Origin: CAZELM01 sp964512995
GTDB taxonomy: Bacteria > CSSED10-310
NCBI GenBank assembly: GCA_964512995.1
Contig: CAZELM010000003.1
Coordinates: 62,001-126,000 of the forward strand
Length of the DNA: 64,000 bases
Direction: 5' to 3'
This document shows positions 19,959 through 28,922 of this stretch, one piece after another. Positions within the stretch are counted from its first letter, which is position 1; the number at the start of each line of letters is the position of its first letter. Position numbers and translations under genes: made by a program. A model generated the notes under the pieces. That model made no database searches. It saw only the letters and a program-made list of their open reading frames with translations, and was not told the origin of the DNA.

Positions 19959-20245
19959 GAAGTCCATATGATTTTATTAGAAGTCCGTTGATTACAGAGA
20001 AAACAACTGCACAAAAGGCGATGAGCAATGCAGTTTCATTCAAGGTTGATATTCGCGCTACCAAAGTGCAGATCCGAAACGCGGTATCCAAGATTTTTGG
20101 TGTAAAGGTCTTGGATGTAAAAACGATGAAAATAAAAGGAAAAATGAAACGATTGGGGCGCTATTCCGGGAAAAGACCCGACTGGAAGAAAGCGATCGTG
20201 AAGTTAGAGCCCGGTGCAAAAATCGAATACTTTGAGGGTGTATAA
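19955..20245 (+). CDS. rplW: 50S ribosomal protein L23
   Basis: L23 of 96 residues sits at the tunnel exit and docks SRP and trigger factor. Visible family sequence includes 'IRSPLITEKTTAQ', 'VDIRATKVQIRNAVSKIFGVKV' (partly quoted) and 'GRYSGKRPDWKKAIV'. The start overlaps the rplD stop by four bases. Confidence 0.96.
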   Translation: MRSPYDFIRSPLITEKTTAQKAMSNAVSFKVDIRATKVQIRNAVSKIFGVKVLDVKTMKIKGKMKRLGRYSGKRPDWKKAIVKLEPGAKIEYFEGV

Positions 20246-20272
20246 ATTTTTAGAAATTGATAAGAGGGAATC

Positions 20273-21097
20273 ATGTCGGTAAAAAGTTTTAATCCAACAT
20301 CCCCAGCACGGCGATATATGACAGTGTTGGGATTTGATGAGATAACGAAACAGAGTCCTGAAAAATCACTGAGTAAAGGATTAAAGAAAAAAGCAGGCAG
20401 GAATAACACTGGAAGCGTGATGGTAAGGCGGCGTGGTGGTGGACATAAAAGGCGGTATAGACAAATTGATTTCTTTCGAGCTAAAAACGCGATACCCGCC
20501 ACAGTGAAAGCCATCGAGTACGATCCAAATCGATCGGCCAATATTGCATTGCTGTCATATGTGGATGGTGAGAAGCGGTACATTATTGCTCCCCATGGTC
20601 TCAAAATTGGCGATACATTGGAATCCGGATCGCAATCCGATATCCGAGTCGGCAATGCACTCCCACTGAAAAACATACCAGTCGGAACATATGTCCATAA
20701 TATCGAGTTGCGGATTGGAAAAGGTGGACAACTCGCACGAAGCGCGGGTTCCTTTGGGCAGATATTGGCAAAAGAAAATAATTTTGCTCAAATTCGACTT
20801 CCGTCAGGGGAAGTTCGCCTGGTCAATATTAATTGTGTTGCAACAATTGGACAGGTCGGAAATCAGGAATACGAAAATGTACAGATAGGCAAAGCTGGCC
20901 GGTCACGCTGGCTTGGAAAGCGGCCGAAAGTTCGTGGAGTCGCAATGAATCCAATTGATCACCCCCATGGTGGTGGTGAAGGACGAACATCGGGAGGGCG
21001 CCATCCAGTTACACCTTGGGGTGTATCAACCAAGGGCCATAAAACACGCGGAAAGAAAATTTCCGATAAGTATATTTTGAAACGTCGAACAAAATAA
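20273..21097 (+). CDS. rplB: 50S ribosomal protein L2
   Basis: L2 of 274 residues supports the peptidyl-transferase centre and intersubunit bridge B7b. The signature 'NPIDHPHGGGEGRTSGGRHP' with the conserved histidine is present, as are 'NTGSVMVRRRGGGHKRRYR' and the C-terminal 'RRTK'. AAGAGGG precedes ATG 20273. Confidence 0.98.
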   Translation: MSVKSFNPTSPARRYMTVLGFDEITKQSPEKSLSKGLKKKAGRNNTGSVMVRRRGGGHKRRYRQIDFFRAKNAIPATVKAIEYDPNRSANIALLSYVDGEKRYIIAPHGLKIGDTLESGSQSDIRVGNALPLKNIPVGTYVHNIELRIGKGGQLARSAGSFGQILAKENNFAQIRLPSGEVRLVNINCVATIGQVGNQEYENVQIGKAGRSRWLGKRPKVRGVAMNPIDHPHGGGEGRTSGGRHPVTPWGVSTKGHKTRGKKISDKYILKRRTK

Positions 21098-21112
21098 CCG
21101 GAGGACTAGACA

Positions 21113-21400
21113 GTGGCTCGTTCAAGAAAAAAAGGACCTTATGTTGATCCGAAGTTATTAAAAAAAGTAGAGCAAACCCAGAACTCCGGAGAACGACGGA
21201 TGATAAAAACATGGTCGAGAAGTTCCATGATCACTCCGGAATTTATCGGATTGACAATTGCTGTTCATAATGGAAAAAAGCATATGCCGGTTTACATAAC
21301 AGAAAATATGATCGGCCACAGATTGGGAGAGTTTTCACCGACGCGGACATTCCGAGGGCATTCGGGAACAAAAAGTGAAAAAGCTTCCCGGGTAAAATAA
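21113..21400 (+). CDS. rpsS: 30S ribosomal protein S19
   Basis: S19 of 95 residues is a head protein that touches the A-site tRNA. It starts at GTG 21113 behind CCGGAGGA. The sequence 'ARSRKKGPYVDPKLLKKV', 'RRSSMI'-like 'RSSMITPEFIG' and 'HRLGEFSPTRTFRGHSG' fit the family. Confidence 0.97.
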   Translation: MARSRKKGPYVDPKLLKKVEQTQNSGERRMIKTWSRSSMITPEFIGLTIAVHNGKKHMPVYITENMIGHRLGEFSPTRTFRGHSGTKSEKASRVK

Positions 21401-21415
21401 GGGAAGGGTTGATCC

Positions 21416-21748
21416 ATGGATTTTACAGCAACATTACGATTTACGAGAATATCAGCATTTAAAGCGAGGAAAGTCGCTGATCTAGTTCGTGGGAAAAAAG
21501 CGCAAGATGCGCTTGTTATCCTTAAATTCATGCCGCAAAAGGCGTCGAGTATTTTAGGGAATTTAATAAAGTCAGCCGTGGCAAACGCTGAACAGGCTGA
21601 AAGTCAGATAGATATTGAAGAACTTAAAATTCAAAAGATTTTGGTAGACGAAGGTCCAACCATGAAGCGATTTCAGTTTAGAGCCCAAGGAAGAGTATAT
21701 AAGATTCGCAAACGAACCAGTCATATAACACTCGTTATTGGGGAATAA
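21416..21748 (+). CDS. rplV: 50S ribosomal protein L22
   Basis: L22 of 110 residues lines the exit tunnel together with L4. 'TRISAFKARKVADLVRGKKAQDAL' (partly quoted), 'KSAVANAEQ' and the hairpin 'PTMKRFQFRAQGRVYKIRKRTSHI' (partly quoted) are typical. GGGAAGGG precedes ATG 21416. Confidence 0.97.
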   Translation: MDFTATLRFTRISAFKARKVADLVRGKKAQDALVILKFMPQKASSILGNLIKSAVANAEQAESQIDIEELKIQKILVDEGPTMKRFQFRAQGRVYKIRKRTSHITLVIGE

Positions 21749-21806
21749 GCTTTTAACGTAATTGCTTGGCAGTTTCGATATACGGCAATAGGTTAGGAGG
21801 TGTGTG

Positions 21807-22559
21807 TTGGGGCAGAAAGTAAACCCAATTGGACTGAGATTAGGTATTGTTAAAACATGGTACTCAAAATGGTATTCGGACAAGGAATATGCAAAAGCGC
21901 TGCATGAAGATTTGAGTATTCGAAATTATATTCGCAAAAATATGAATCATGCGGGTATTGCAAGCGTCGAGATCGAACGAGCTGCGGATCAAGTTCGGGT
22001 CAACATTCATACTGCACGCCCTGGTATTATCATTGGCCCGAGAGGCACCGAAGTTGATAAAATTAAAAAATCAATTCAAAGTATGACCGAGAAACAAGTT
22101 TTTTTAAATATTCGTGAAGTAAAAACCCCGGAAGCAGATGCTCAGCTTGTTTCAGAAACGATCGCAATTCAATTGGAACGAAAAGTTTCTTTTCGACGAG
22201 CCATGAAAAAAGCCTTGGCAGGTGCTCTTCGGTTTGGCGCGAAAGGCATTCGCATCAGTTGTTCGGGTCGTTTGGGTGGAGCAGAGATGTCGAGGCAAGA
22301 ACAATATCGGGAAGGTCGTGTTCCCTTGCATACGCTAAGAGCAGATATTGATTATGGATTTTCAATTGCGAATACCACATACGGTTGTATTGGAGTCAAG
22401 GTGTGGATTTTCAAGGGCGAGATTATTCAGGGTAGAGAAGATATTGAAAATAAAAAACCGATGAAAGGAACTACCCAGCGCCGTGGAGATCGCACGAATC
22501 AAATGAGTCCCCGAGATCAGCTAGGAAGACCGACTCGGAGACGAGTGGAGAAAATCTGA
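21807..22559 (+). CDS. rpsC: 30S ribosomal protein S3
   Basis: S3 of about 250 residues has the KH domain ('GIIIGPRGTEVDKIK') and forms part of the mRNA entry helicase. TTG 21807 is the best start: GGAGG at 21796-21800 is six bases upstream and it yields the universal 'MGQKVNPIGLRLG'; GTG 21804 adds one residue. The C-terminal tail 'RRGDRTNQMSPRDQLGRPTRRR' (partly quoted) is basic and longer than average. The stop overlaps rplP by one base. Confidence 0.97.
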   Translation: MGQKVNPIGLRLGIVKTWYSKWYSDKEYAKALHEDLSIRNYIRKNMNHAGIASVEIERAADQVRVNIHTARPGIIIGPRGTEVDKIKKSIQSMTEKQVFLNIREVKTPEADAQLVSETIAIQLERKVSFRRAMKKALAGALRFGAKGIRISCSGRLGGAEMSRQEQYREGRVPLHTLRADIDYGFSIANTTYGCIGVKVWIFKGEIIQGREDIENKKPMKGTTQRRGDRTNQMSPRDQLGRPTRRRVEKI

Positions 22560-22984
22560 TGTTGCAGCCTAAAAAAGTAAAATTCAGAAAAATGCACAAA
22601 GGCAGAATGCGCGGAACTGCTTCACGGGCATCAACCTTGGCTTTTGGGAGTTATGGACTTCAGGTAATCGAACCAGGTTGGATTTCCGATCGGCAAATCG
22701 AAGCCGCACGTATCGCTATGACACGACACATCAAAAGAGGCGGCCGGATTTGGATTCGCATTTTTCCCGATAAACCGATCACATCAAAACCCGCTGAAAC
22801 GCGAATGGGGAAAGGAAAAGGTAATCCAGAATATTGGGTTACAGTTGTAAAACCTGGCAGGATTTTGTATGAAATGGAAGGCGTTGAGCCGGAAATCGCA
22901 CGCGAAGCATTACGTCTTGCGTCCCATAAATTACCACTTAAGACGCGTATGGTGGAGCAAAAAAAGGAGGCTTTTGAAGTATGA
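22559..22984 (+). CDS. rplP: 50S ribosomal protein L16
   Basis: L16 of 141 residues organises the A-site side of the 50S subunit. It starts 'MLQPKKVKFRKMHKGRMRG', and shows 'RGGRIWIRIFPDKPITSKPAETRMGKGKG' in part. It begins within the rpsC stop and overlaps rpmC by four bases. Confidence 0.97.
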   Translation: MLQPKKVKFRKMHKGRMRGTASRASTLAFGSYGLQVIEPGWISDRQIEAARIAMTRHIKRGGRIWIRIFPDKPITSKPAETRMGKGKGNPEYWVTVVKPGRILYEMEGVEPEIAREALRLASHKLPLKTRMVEQKKEAFEV

Positions 22985-23166
22985 AACCTCAACAGCTTCG
23001 CGAATTAACACTGGATGAATTAAAAATCAAACTGAAAGAGATGCAAGAAATGCTATTTCGATATCGCTTTCAAAAAGCACTGGGACAATTAAGTAATCCG
23101 ATCATGATCCGAATTCTCAGACGTGATATCGCTCGCGTTAAAACAACTATCAATCAAAAGATATAA
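22981..23166 (+). CDS. rpmC: 50S ribosomal protein L29
   Basis: L29 of 61 residues is a small helical-hairpin protein at the tunnel exit. 'LRELTLDELKIKLKEMQEMLF' (partly quoted) and the 'RRDIARVKTTI' helix are clear. It overlaps rplP by four bases and has AAAAGGAGG inside the end of rplP as its ribosome site. Confidence 0.95.
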   Translation: MKPQQLRELTLDELKIKLKEMQEMLFRYRFQKALGQLSNPIMIRILRRDIARVKTTINQKI

Positions 23167-23180
23167 TTTGGGTGTCGTCT

Positions 23181-23441
23181 ATGGAACAGTCACAAAAGTT
23201 TCGGAAACACAGAGTAGGCGTCGTGGTGAGCGACAAAATGAATAAAACGGTAAATGTTTTAGTCCAACGATCCATTATTCATCCGATTTTCCAGAAAGTC
23301 GTTCTTCGCCGCAAAAAATTCATGGCTCATGATGAAGAAAACCAATGTAAGATTGGCGATAAAGTAATGATCGAGGAAACTCGGCCATTATCTAAGAATA
23401 AACGATGGAAAATTATAGAAATAATCGAACGCGCAAAATAA
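23181..23441 (+). CDS. rpsQ: 30S ribosomal protein S17
   Basis: S17 of about 86 residues is an OB-fold primary binding protein. ATG 23181 is preferred to GTG 23172 because the only GGGTG lies at 23170-23174, six bases ahead of it. The OB-fold shows 'GVVVSDKMNKTVNVLV', 'FMAHDEENQCKIGDKVMI' and 'ETRPLSKNKRW'. Confidence 0.96.
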   Translation: MEQSQKFRKHRVGVVVSDKMNKTVNVLVQRSIIHPIFQKVVLRRKKFMAHDEENQCKIGDKVMIEETRPLSKNKRWKIIEIIERAK

Positions 23442-23474
23442 GTTCGATTAAGCTTTACTGAAGGGAGACTGATA

Positions 23475-23843
23475 ATGATTCAGTTGCGCACAACGCTGGA
23501 CGTAGCTGATAACTCAGGTGCAAAAAAGATTCAATGCATAAAAGTAATCGGCGGTTCTGGAAAAAAATATGCAACAGTCGGTGATATAATCATCGTTTCG
23601 ATCAAAGAAACCATCCCAGGTTCCGAATTAAAAAAAGGCTCGGTGGCACGAGCTGTTGTGGTCAGGACAAAAAAGGAATTACGACGATCCGATGGGAGTT
23701 ATATCCGGTTCGATCGGAATTCTGCGGTGATCATCAATAATCAAAATGAGCCAGTCGGAACACGCGTGTTTGGTCCTATCGCTCGGGAGCTTAGAGATAA
23801 AGCGTTTATGAAAATCATATCGCTAGCTCCTGAAGTAATTTAA
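23475..23843 (+). CDS. rplN: 50S ribosomal protein L14
   Basis: L14 of 122 residues forms intersubunit bridges B5 and B8 and is the target of the silencing factor RsfS. 'LDVADNSGAKKIQCIKVIGG', 'RAVVVRTKKELRRSDGSYIRFD' (partly quoted) and 'GTRVFGPIARELR' are typical. GGGAG precedes ATG 23475. Confidence 0.98.
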   Translation: MIQLRTTLDVADNSGAKKIQCIKVIGGSGKKYATVGDIIIVSIKETIPGSELKKGSVARAVVVRTKKELRRSDGSYIRFDRNSAVIINNQNEPVGTRVFGPIARELRDKAFMKIISLAPEVI

Positions 23844-23856
23844 GGAAACACCTGCA

Positions 23857-24207
23857 ATGAAACCCAAAATGTTGGATCAACCCAAAATAAAACTGACCTT
23901 GAAAAAGAATGATCAGGTATTGGTGGTCGCTGGAGACGAACGAGGGAAAAAGGGCAAAGTGCTAAAGGTTTTCCCGGAAGAGTATCGAGCCATTGTTGAA
24001 GGTGTGAATTTTATCAAGAAAGCGCAACGCCCTAATCAGAGATCCCAGAAGGGTGGTATCATTGAGAAAGAAGCTCCTGTTCAGATTTCCAACTTGAAAG
24101 TCATCTGTAGACACTGTCAGAAGCCAACACGATTAGGACGTTCAAGACTTGAAAGCGGCCAACGGATTAGAGTGTGCAAAAAGTGTGGCGAAATTATCGA
24201 AAAATAG
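23857..24207 (+). CDS. rplX: 50S ribosomal protein L24 with a C-terminal zinc ribbon
   Basis: L24 of 116 residues is an assembly initiator with a KOW motif ('NDQVLVVAGDERGKKGKVLKV'). The end carries two cysteine pairs, 'CRHC' and 'CKKC', so it is the zinc-ribbon type. AAGGA lies upstream of ATG 23857. The gene is between rplN and rplE as usual. Confidence 0.96.
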   Translation: MKPKMLDQPKIKLTLKKNDQVLVVAGDERGKKGKVLKVFPEEYRAIVEGVNFIKKAQRPNQRSQKGGIIEKEAPVQISNLKVICRHCQKPTRLGRSRLESGQRIRVCKKCGEIIEK

Positions 24208-24231
24208 ATGAAATCGATTTGGTGAGGTAAG

Positions 24232-24786
24232 ATGATTGTGAAAAAAATACCCAATTTAAAACGCTTTTATAAAGAAGAAGTCGTTACACGTCTCCAAAAA
24301 GACTTTAACTATACAAACATAATGGAAGTGCCGAAACTCGTAAAAGTTGTATGTAATTCTGGTTTGGGAGAAGCTATTCAAAACCATAGAATTATGGAAA
24401 CCGCGTCGAAAGAGATGGAATTGATTACAGGACAGAAACCTGTTATTACCAAAGCTCGGAAATCGATCGCAGGTTTTAAAATCCGCCAAGGAATGCCCAT
24501 TGGATGTCGTGTGACCTTACGCGGAAACCTGATGTATGAATTTCTCGATCGCCTGCTGAATATCTCATTGCCACGCGTTCGAGATTTCCGAGGTATCGCT
24601 CCAAAAGGATTTGACGGACGAGGTAATTTTACACTTGGCATAACAGAACAATTAATTTTTCCCGAAATCGTCTATGATTCTGTCGAGCGCGTGAATGGGT
24701 TTTCAATAACGATCGTCACGACAGCAAAAACAGATGAAGAAAGCAAACGGCTGTTACAGTTATTGGGGATGCCTTTTAAAGGCTAA
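24232..24786 (+). CDS. rplE: 50S ribosomal protein L5
   Basis: L5 of 184 residues binds 5S rRNA. 'PKLVKVVCNSGLGEA', 'GQKPVITKARKSIAGFKIR', 'LPRVRDFRG' and 'GITEQLIFPEI' match the family. The start at ATG 24232 follows GGTGAGG. It precedes the S14 gene by 20 bases. Confidence 0.97.
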   Translation: MIVKKIPNLKRFYKEEVVTRLQKDFNYTNIMEVPKLVKVVCNSGLGEAIQNHRIMETASKEMELITGQKPVITKARKSIAGFKIRQGMPIGCRVTLRGNLMYEFLDRLLNISLPRVRDFRGIAPKGFDGRGNFTLGITEQLIFPEIVYDSVERVNGFSITIVTTAKTDEESKRLLQLLGMPFKG

Positions 24787-24806
24787 TTTTTAGAGGAGAT
24801 TTCGTT

Positions 24807-24992
24807 TTGGCTAAAAAATCAATGATCATTAAATGGCAAAGGAAGCCAAAATTTAAAGTGAGAGCCTATAATCGATGTCGACGATGTGGTCGTCCGCGGG
24901 GATATTTACGGAAATTTGAATTATGCCGAATTTGTTTTAGAGAACTCGCTTCACATGGCGAAATTCCAGGAGTTACTAAATCAAGTTGGTAG
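24807..24992 (+). CDS. rpsN: 30S ribosomal protein S14, zinc-binding type
   Basis: This is the short 61-residue S14 of the C+ type. The four zinc cysteines are 'CRRC' and 'CRIC', with 'RPRGYLRKFELCRICFRELA' around them. It starts at TTG 24807 behind AGAGGAG. Some annotations call this form rpsZ. Together with the zinc forms of L33, L36 and S4 in this window it indicates a zinc-replete ribosome. Confidence 0.96.
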   Translation: MAKKSMIIKWQRKPKFKVRAYNRCRRCGRPRGYLRKFELCRICFRELASHGEIPGVTKSSW

Positions 24993-25026
24993 AATTCTAT
25001 CATAATTTTTAGGGAGATGGTTTTTT

Positions 25027-25422
25027 ATGATGACGGACCCAATTGCTGATATGCTGACTCGAATCCGTAATGCAAACATGATTAAAATGGAAACAGTAGA
25101 TATTCCTGCGTCAAAGCTTAAAATGTCTATTGCACAAATACTTGAAAAAACAGGATTTATTCAAGGATTTGTTAAAAATGAAAATGGAAAGCAAGGAATA
25201 TTACGCATTTCGATGAAATATTCTCCGAAAGGTGAAACCGTAATCCATCAACTGAAACGGATCAGTGTGCCGAGTCGTAGAATCTATGTTAAAGCAGAAG
25301 ACATTACTGAATCGTGTGGTGGATTGGGGATTTCTATTGTTTCTACATCACAAGGTCTTATGACGGGTCAAGACGCAAAACGAAAAAATATTGGTGGCGA
25401 GCTCATCTGTGAAGTATGGTAA
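25027..25422 (+). CDS. rpsH: 30S ribosomal protein S8
   Basis: S8 of about 131 residues binds the central domain of 16S rRNA and, in E. coli, represses the spc operon. 'DPIADMLTRIRNAN', 'KYSPKGETVIHQLKRISVPSRR' (partly quoted) and the C-terminal 'GGELICEVW' are typical. Two adjacent ATGs (25027 and 25030) are possible starts. Confidence 0.97.
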   Translation: MMTDPIADMLTRIRNANMIKMETVDIPASKLKMSIAQILEKTGFIQGFVKNENGKQGILRISMKYSPKGETVIHQLKRISVPSRRIYVKAEDITESCGGLGISIVSTSQGLMTGQDAKRKNIGGELICEVW

Positions 25423-25461
25423 GACCCCAAGGTCGATCACAGCGTGAAAGGAAAATAGCCA

Positions 25462-25995
25462 ATGTCAAGAGTAGGCAATAAAATAATCAAAATACCTCCT
25501 GAAGTAACAGTGAAAATAAAAGATCGTCAAATCGATGTAAAAGGTCCACAGGGTGCGCTGACCTATGAGATTCCAAAAGGGATTTTAATGGAATTGAACG
25601 ATCGGGATCTGAGAATCAAGCGAGAATCAGACGAACGAAATTTTCGAGCTTTGCATGGGCTGGCACGTGCGTTAATTTCGAATATGATTGTTGGTGTTTC
25701 AGTCGGTTTTACTCGCAACCTCGTTGTTGATGGTGTCGGTTATCGTGTCCAGTCCAAAGGATCAACAATCACCATGAGCCTTGGTTATTCACATCCAATT
25801 GAATATACCGTACCAGAAGGCATCACCGTGGCAGTTGATAAAAATAAAATAATCCTGCGTGGGTATGATAAGCAATTGCTGGGTCAGGTTGCCGCGAATG
25901 TCAGAAGTTTTCGAGAAGTGGAACCTTACAAAGGAAAAGGGATTCGCTATGAAAACGAAGTTGTCCGACGGAAAGAAGGAAAAGTCGGAACATAA
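25462..25995 (+). CDS. rplF: 50S ribosomal protein L6
   Basis: L6 of 177 residues has two related domains and lies near the sarcin-ricin loop. 'MSRVGNKIIKIPPEV', 'VKGPQGALTYEIP', 'GVGYRVQSKG' and the C-terminal 'EPYKGKGIRYENEVVRRKEGK' (partly quoted) are clear. It lies between rpsH and rplR. Confidence 0.98.
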   Translation: MSRVGNKIIKIPPEVTVKIKDRQIDVKGPQGALTYEIPKGILMELNDRDLRIKRESDERNFRALHGLARALISNMIVGVSVGFTRNLVVDGVGYRVQSKGSTITMSLGYSHPIEYTVPEGITVAVDKNKIILRGYDKQLLGQVAANVRSFREVEPYKGKGIRYENEVVRRKEGKVGT

Positions 25996-26018
25996 TATCG
26001 GATAAGGAGTTCTTCAAC

Positions 26019-26390
26019 GTGAGTCAAAATTACGAAAAGATAAAAAAAATGCGCCAGAATAGAGAACGGCGTACACGCCTTAAAATCAAACGTTTTACGT
26101 TACGTCCAAGATTAGTTGTGTTCCGGTCATCAAAACATATTTATGCTCAGATCGTTGACGACTCAAACGGGAATACCATTGCAAGCGCTTCAACACTCGT
26201 CAAAGAATTCCAGGAGTTGCAGCCATCACTTCGCGGAATCGATGCCGCAAAATGGGTGGGCAAATTGATTGCGAAGAAAGCAATCGCTACTGGAATTCAC
26301 AAAGTTGTTTTTGATCGAGGGAGATTTTTGTATCACGGACGTGTAAAAGCATTAGCTGAATCCGCTAGAGAGACTGGATTGGATTTTTAA
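26019..26390 (+). CDS. rplR: 50S ribosomal protein L18
   Basis: L18 of 123 residues binds 5S rRNA with L5. It starts at GTG 26019 behind AAGGAG. 'RPRLVVFRSSKHIYAQIVDD', 'GKLIAKKAIATGI' and the C-terminal 'VFDRGRFLYHGRVKALAESARE' (partly quoted) are conserved. Confidence 0.97.
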   Translation: MSQNYEKIKKMRQNRERRTRLKIKRFTLRPRLVVFRSSKHIYAQIVDDSNGNTIASASTLVKEFQELQPSLRGIDAAKWVGKLIAKKAIATGIHKVVFDRGRFLYHGRVKALAESARETGLDF

Positions 26391-26402
26391 CAGGAGTGTT
26401 CC

Positions 26403-26888
26403 ATGGAGCCTATTATTAATGATGAATTCGAATTTATTGATAAAGTAGTCCACATCAATCGCGTCGCGAAAGTTTCAAAAGGTGGACGCCGCTTCAATTT
26501 TAGCGTTATTGTTGTTGTTGGCGATGGTAATGGACGTGTTGGTGTTGGTCTTGGGAAAGCAAAAGAAGTCCCTGAAGCGATCCGTAAGGGCATTGAAAAA
26601 GCCAAGAAGTCAATGATCTCAATCCCATTGAAGGGACGAACTATCCCCCATAAAGTCACAGGTGTTTTCGGTGCAGGAAAAGTCATTCTGCGACCTGCTG
26701 GGAAAGGAACCGGCGTTATTGCCGGAGGCCCCGTTCGTGCAGTTTTGGAAGCGGTGGGAATCGAAGATATTTTAACAAAATCATTAGGCTCCAATAATCC
26801 CGGAAATGTTGTAAAAGCAACAATCGCAGGATTGAAGAACTTATTGAGCCAGCAGAAAGTCGAGGAGCTCAGAGGAATTACACTCTAG
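26403..26888 (+). CDS. rpsE: 30S ribosomal protein S5
   Basis: S5 of 161 residues helps set decoding accuracy and lines the mRNA entry tunnel. 'VVHINRVAKVSKGGRRFNFSV' (partly quoted), 'GDGNGRVGVGLGKAKEVPEAI' (partly quoted) and 'GTGVIAGGPVRAVLEAVGI' are family marks. It follows rplR after 12 bases. Confidence 0.97.
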   Translation: MEPIINDEFEFIDKVVHINRVAKVSKGGRRFNFSVIVVVGDGNGRVGVGLGKAKEVPEAIRKGIEKAKKSMISIPLKGRTIPHKVTGVFGAGKVILRPAGKGTGVIAGGPVRAVLEAVGIEDILTKSLGSNNPGNVVKATIAGLKNLLSQQKVEELRGITL

Positions 26889-26928
26889 ACTCCACGAGAA
26901 TGCTATTCCGTGTAAAAAGGAAAAAAAC

Positions 26929-27117
26929 ATGACAGATAAACTGAAAATTACCTGGATGAAAAGCAATATCGGTGGCCCTCATAAGTTAATGGACACGATA
27001 CGGGGACTTGGCTTGAGACGATTACACCATACTGTCATTCGTTCTGATCGACCTGAAATTCGTGGGATGGTAAAAAAAGTCATTCACCTCGTGCGAGTTG
27101 AGGAATTTCAAGATTAA
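26929..27117 (+). CDS. rpmD: 50S ribosomal protein L30
   Basis: L30 of 62 residues shows 'KITWMKSNIGGPHKLMDTIRG' in part and 'LGLRRLHHTVI'. L30 is dispensable and missing in several phyla, so its presence is mildly informative for taxonomy. It lies between rpsE and rplO as in E. coli. Confidence 0.94.
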   Translation: MTDKLKITWMKSNIGGPHKLMDTIRGLGLRRLHHTVIRSDRPEIRGMVKKVIHLVRVEEFQD

Positions 27118-27147
27118 TCATGCTGAACTATAAGGAAAAGGATAATT

Positions 27148-27594
27148 ATGGAATTGCATAATTTAGAAATTGCTCCAGGTGCTCGACAAGCACGAAAGCG
27201 AGTTGGAAGAGGTTCTGGTTCAGGATTAGGCACTACAGCGGGCCGAGGAACAAAAGGACAAAAAGCACGCTCGGGCTGTAAAATTCGTCGAGGTTTTGAA
27301 GGTGGGCAGATGCCCTTATACCGCCGACTGCCCAAACGAGGGTTTAAAAATGTCAACCGGAAAGAATACGCAGTAGTAAATATAAAAGATTTAGCAGAGC
27401 ATTTCGACGCTGGGTCAACGGTTTCTATCCAGGATTTGATGGAAAAGAATTTATTAAAGAAAACATTCGATGGCATCAAAATTTTAGGGGAAGGAGACCT
27501 CTCCAAACCTCTGCATATTGAAGCGCACCGGTTTTCAAAAGTCGCTGTTCAAAAAATTCAAGAGGCGGGTGGAACCGTTAAGGAGTTGAAATAG
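27148..27594 (+). CDS. rplO: 50S ribosomal protein L15
   Basis: L15 of 148 residues is a late assembly protein. The glycine- and arginine-rich N-terminal half reads 'KRVGRGSGSGLGTTAGRGTKGQKAR' in part, then 'FEGGQMPLYRRLPKRGF'. Its stop codon shares a base with the secY GTG start (TAGTG at 27592-27596), so the two are translationally coupled. Confidence 0.97.
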   Translation: MELHNLEIAPGARQARKRVGRGSGSGLGTTAGRGTKGQKARSGCKIRRGFEGGQMPLYRRLPKRGFKNVNRKEYAVVNIKDLAEHFDAGSTVSIQDLMEKNLLKKTFDGIKILGEGDLSKPLHIEAHRFSKVAVQKIQEAGGTVKELK

Positions 27595-28904
27595 TGCTCG
27601 AATCAGTTGCAAATATCTTCAAAATCCCCGAATTAAAGCGCCGCATTCTATTTACATTAGCTCTTTTAGCAGTATATAGAATGGGTGCATATATCCCAAC
27701 TCCCGGCATCGATGGCGTTCAACTGAAGAAAATCATGGAACAGAACGCGGAAGGCATTTTGGGATTTTTAGATATGTTTTCCGGCGGAGCTTTCGCTCAG
27801 TTGACAGTCTTTGCGCTTGGGATAATGCCCTATATCAGTGCTGCAATTATTCTTCAATTGCTCGCAGTCGTTGTTCCATACCTCGAACGACTCTCAAAAG
27901 AAGGCGAAGCAGGTCGGAAAAAGATAACACAATACACACGCTATGGAACGGTCGGCTTATCACTGATTCAGTCGCTCGGAATTGCGCTTGGCTTAGAAGG
28001 TATGATGGGTGGATCATTGGTTATTGGCGGAGGCGGCTGGACATTCCGTTTTATGACAATGATTACATTAACTGCAGGCACCGCTTTTATTATGTGGCTT
28101 GGAGAGCAGATAACTGAACGTGGTATCGGAAATGGTATTTCATTGATCATTTTTGCAGGTATTGTAGCTCGATTGCCTTCTGCTGTAGTCGTTACGATTC
28201 AAGATTTGTTTCGAAATCAGATGAAGCCATACACATTGATATTTATTCTGCTCGTGATCATTTTAGTTACAGCAGGTACTGTAGTAATGCAACAAGCGCA
28301 ACGGCGAATTCCCGTTCAATATGCGAAACGAGTCGTAGGCCGTCGCATGATGGGTGGAGCAAGCACACATATCCCATTACGGATCAATACTGCCGGAGTA
28401 ATGCCGGTTATTTTTGCATCATCAATTTTGATGTTCCCAATTACGATTTTAAAATTTGCAGCCAATAATGACCGCCCAATCATTCAGTGGCTCCTCGATA
28501 ATTTTCAACCCGGTTCATTTTTATATATGTTCCTCTATGTTGCCTGCACGATTTTCTTCACATACTTTTATACAGCTATTATTTTTAACCCGGTCGATCT
28601 AGCGGATAATATGAAAAAATATGGTGGATTTATCCCTGGAATACGACCTGGTCGCAATACAGCAGAATTCATAGATCGGACATTGACGAAAGTTACTCTG
28701 GTTGGAGCTGTCTTTTTATCCGGTATCGCCTTGCTCCCTACAATGTTATATACATGGTTCAATGTTCAGTTCTATTTTGGAGGGACAGCGTTGCTCATTG
28801 TCGTCGGTGTCGGCTTGGATACTATTCAACAGATCGAATCTCATCTCCTTATGCGTCATTACGACGGATTTATGAAAAAAGGAAGAATTCGAGGACGAAA
28901 ATAA
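27594..28904 (+). CDS. secY: Preprotein translocase subunit SecY
   Basis: SecY of 436 residues forms the protein-conducting channel with about ten membrane helices. 'YRMGAYIPTPGID', the plug-region 'GFLDMFSGGAFAQLTVFALGIMPYI' (partly quoted), 'LWLGEQITERGIGNGISLIIF' type sequence and 'GGFIPGIRPGRNTAEFID' are present. It starts at GTG 27594 and is coupled to rplO. Its partner SecE is encoded at 3540; secG is not in the window. Confidence 0.98.
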   Translation: MLESVANIFKIPELKRRILFTLALLAVYRMGAYIPTPGIDGVQLKKIMEQNAEGILGFLDMFSGGAFAQLTVFALGIMPYISAAIILQLLAVVVPYLERLSKEGEAGRKKITQYTRYGTVGLSLIQSLGIALGLEGMMGGSLVIGGGGWTFRFMTMITLTAGTAFIMWLGEQITERGIGNGISLIIFAGIVARLPSAVVVTIQDLFRNQMKPYTLIFILLVIILVTAGTVVMQQAQRRIPVQYAKRVVGRRMMGGASTHIPLRINTAGVMPVIFASSILMFPITILKFAANNDRPIIQWLLDNFQPGSFLYMFLYVACTIFFTYFYTAIIFNPVDLADNMKKYGGFIPGIRPGRNTAEFIDRTLTKVTLVGAVFLSGIALLPTMLYTWFNVQFYFGGTALLIVVGVGLDTIQQIESHLLMRHYDGFMKKGRIRGRK

Positions 28905-28922
28905 CTTTGCAACGATGATGAA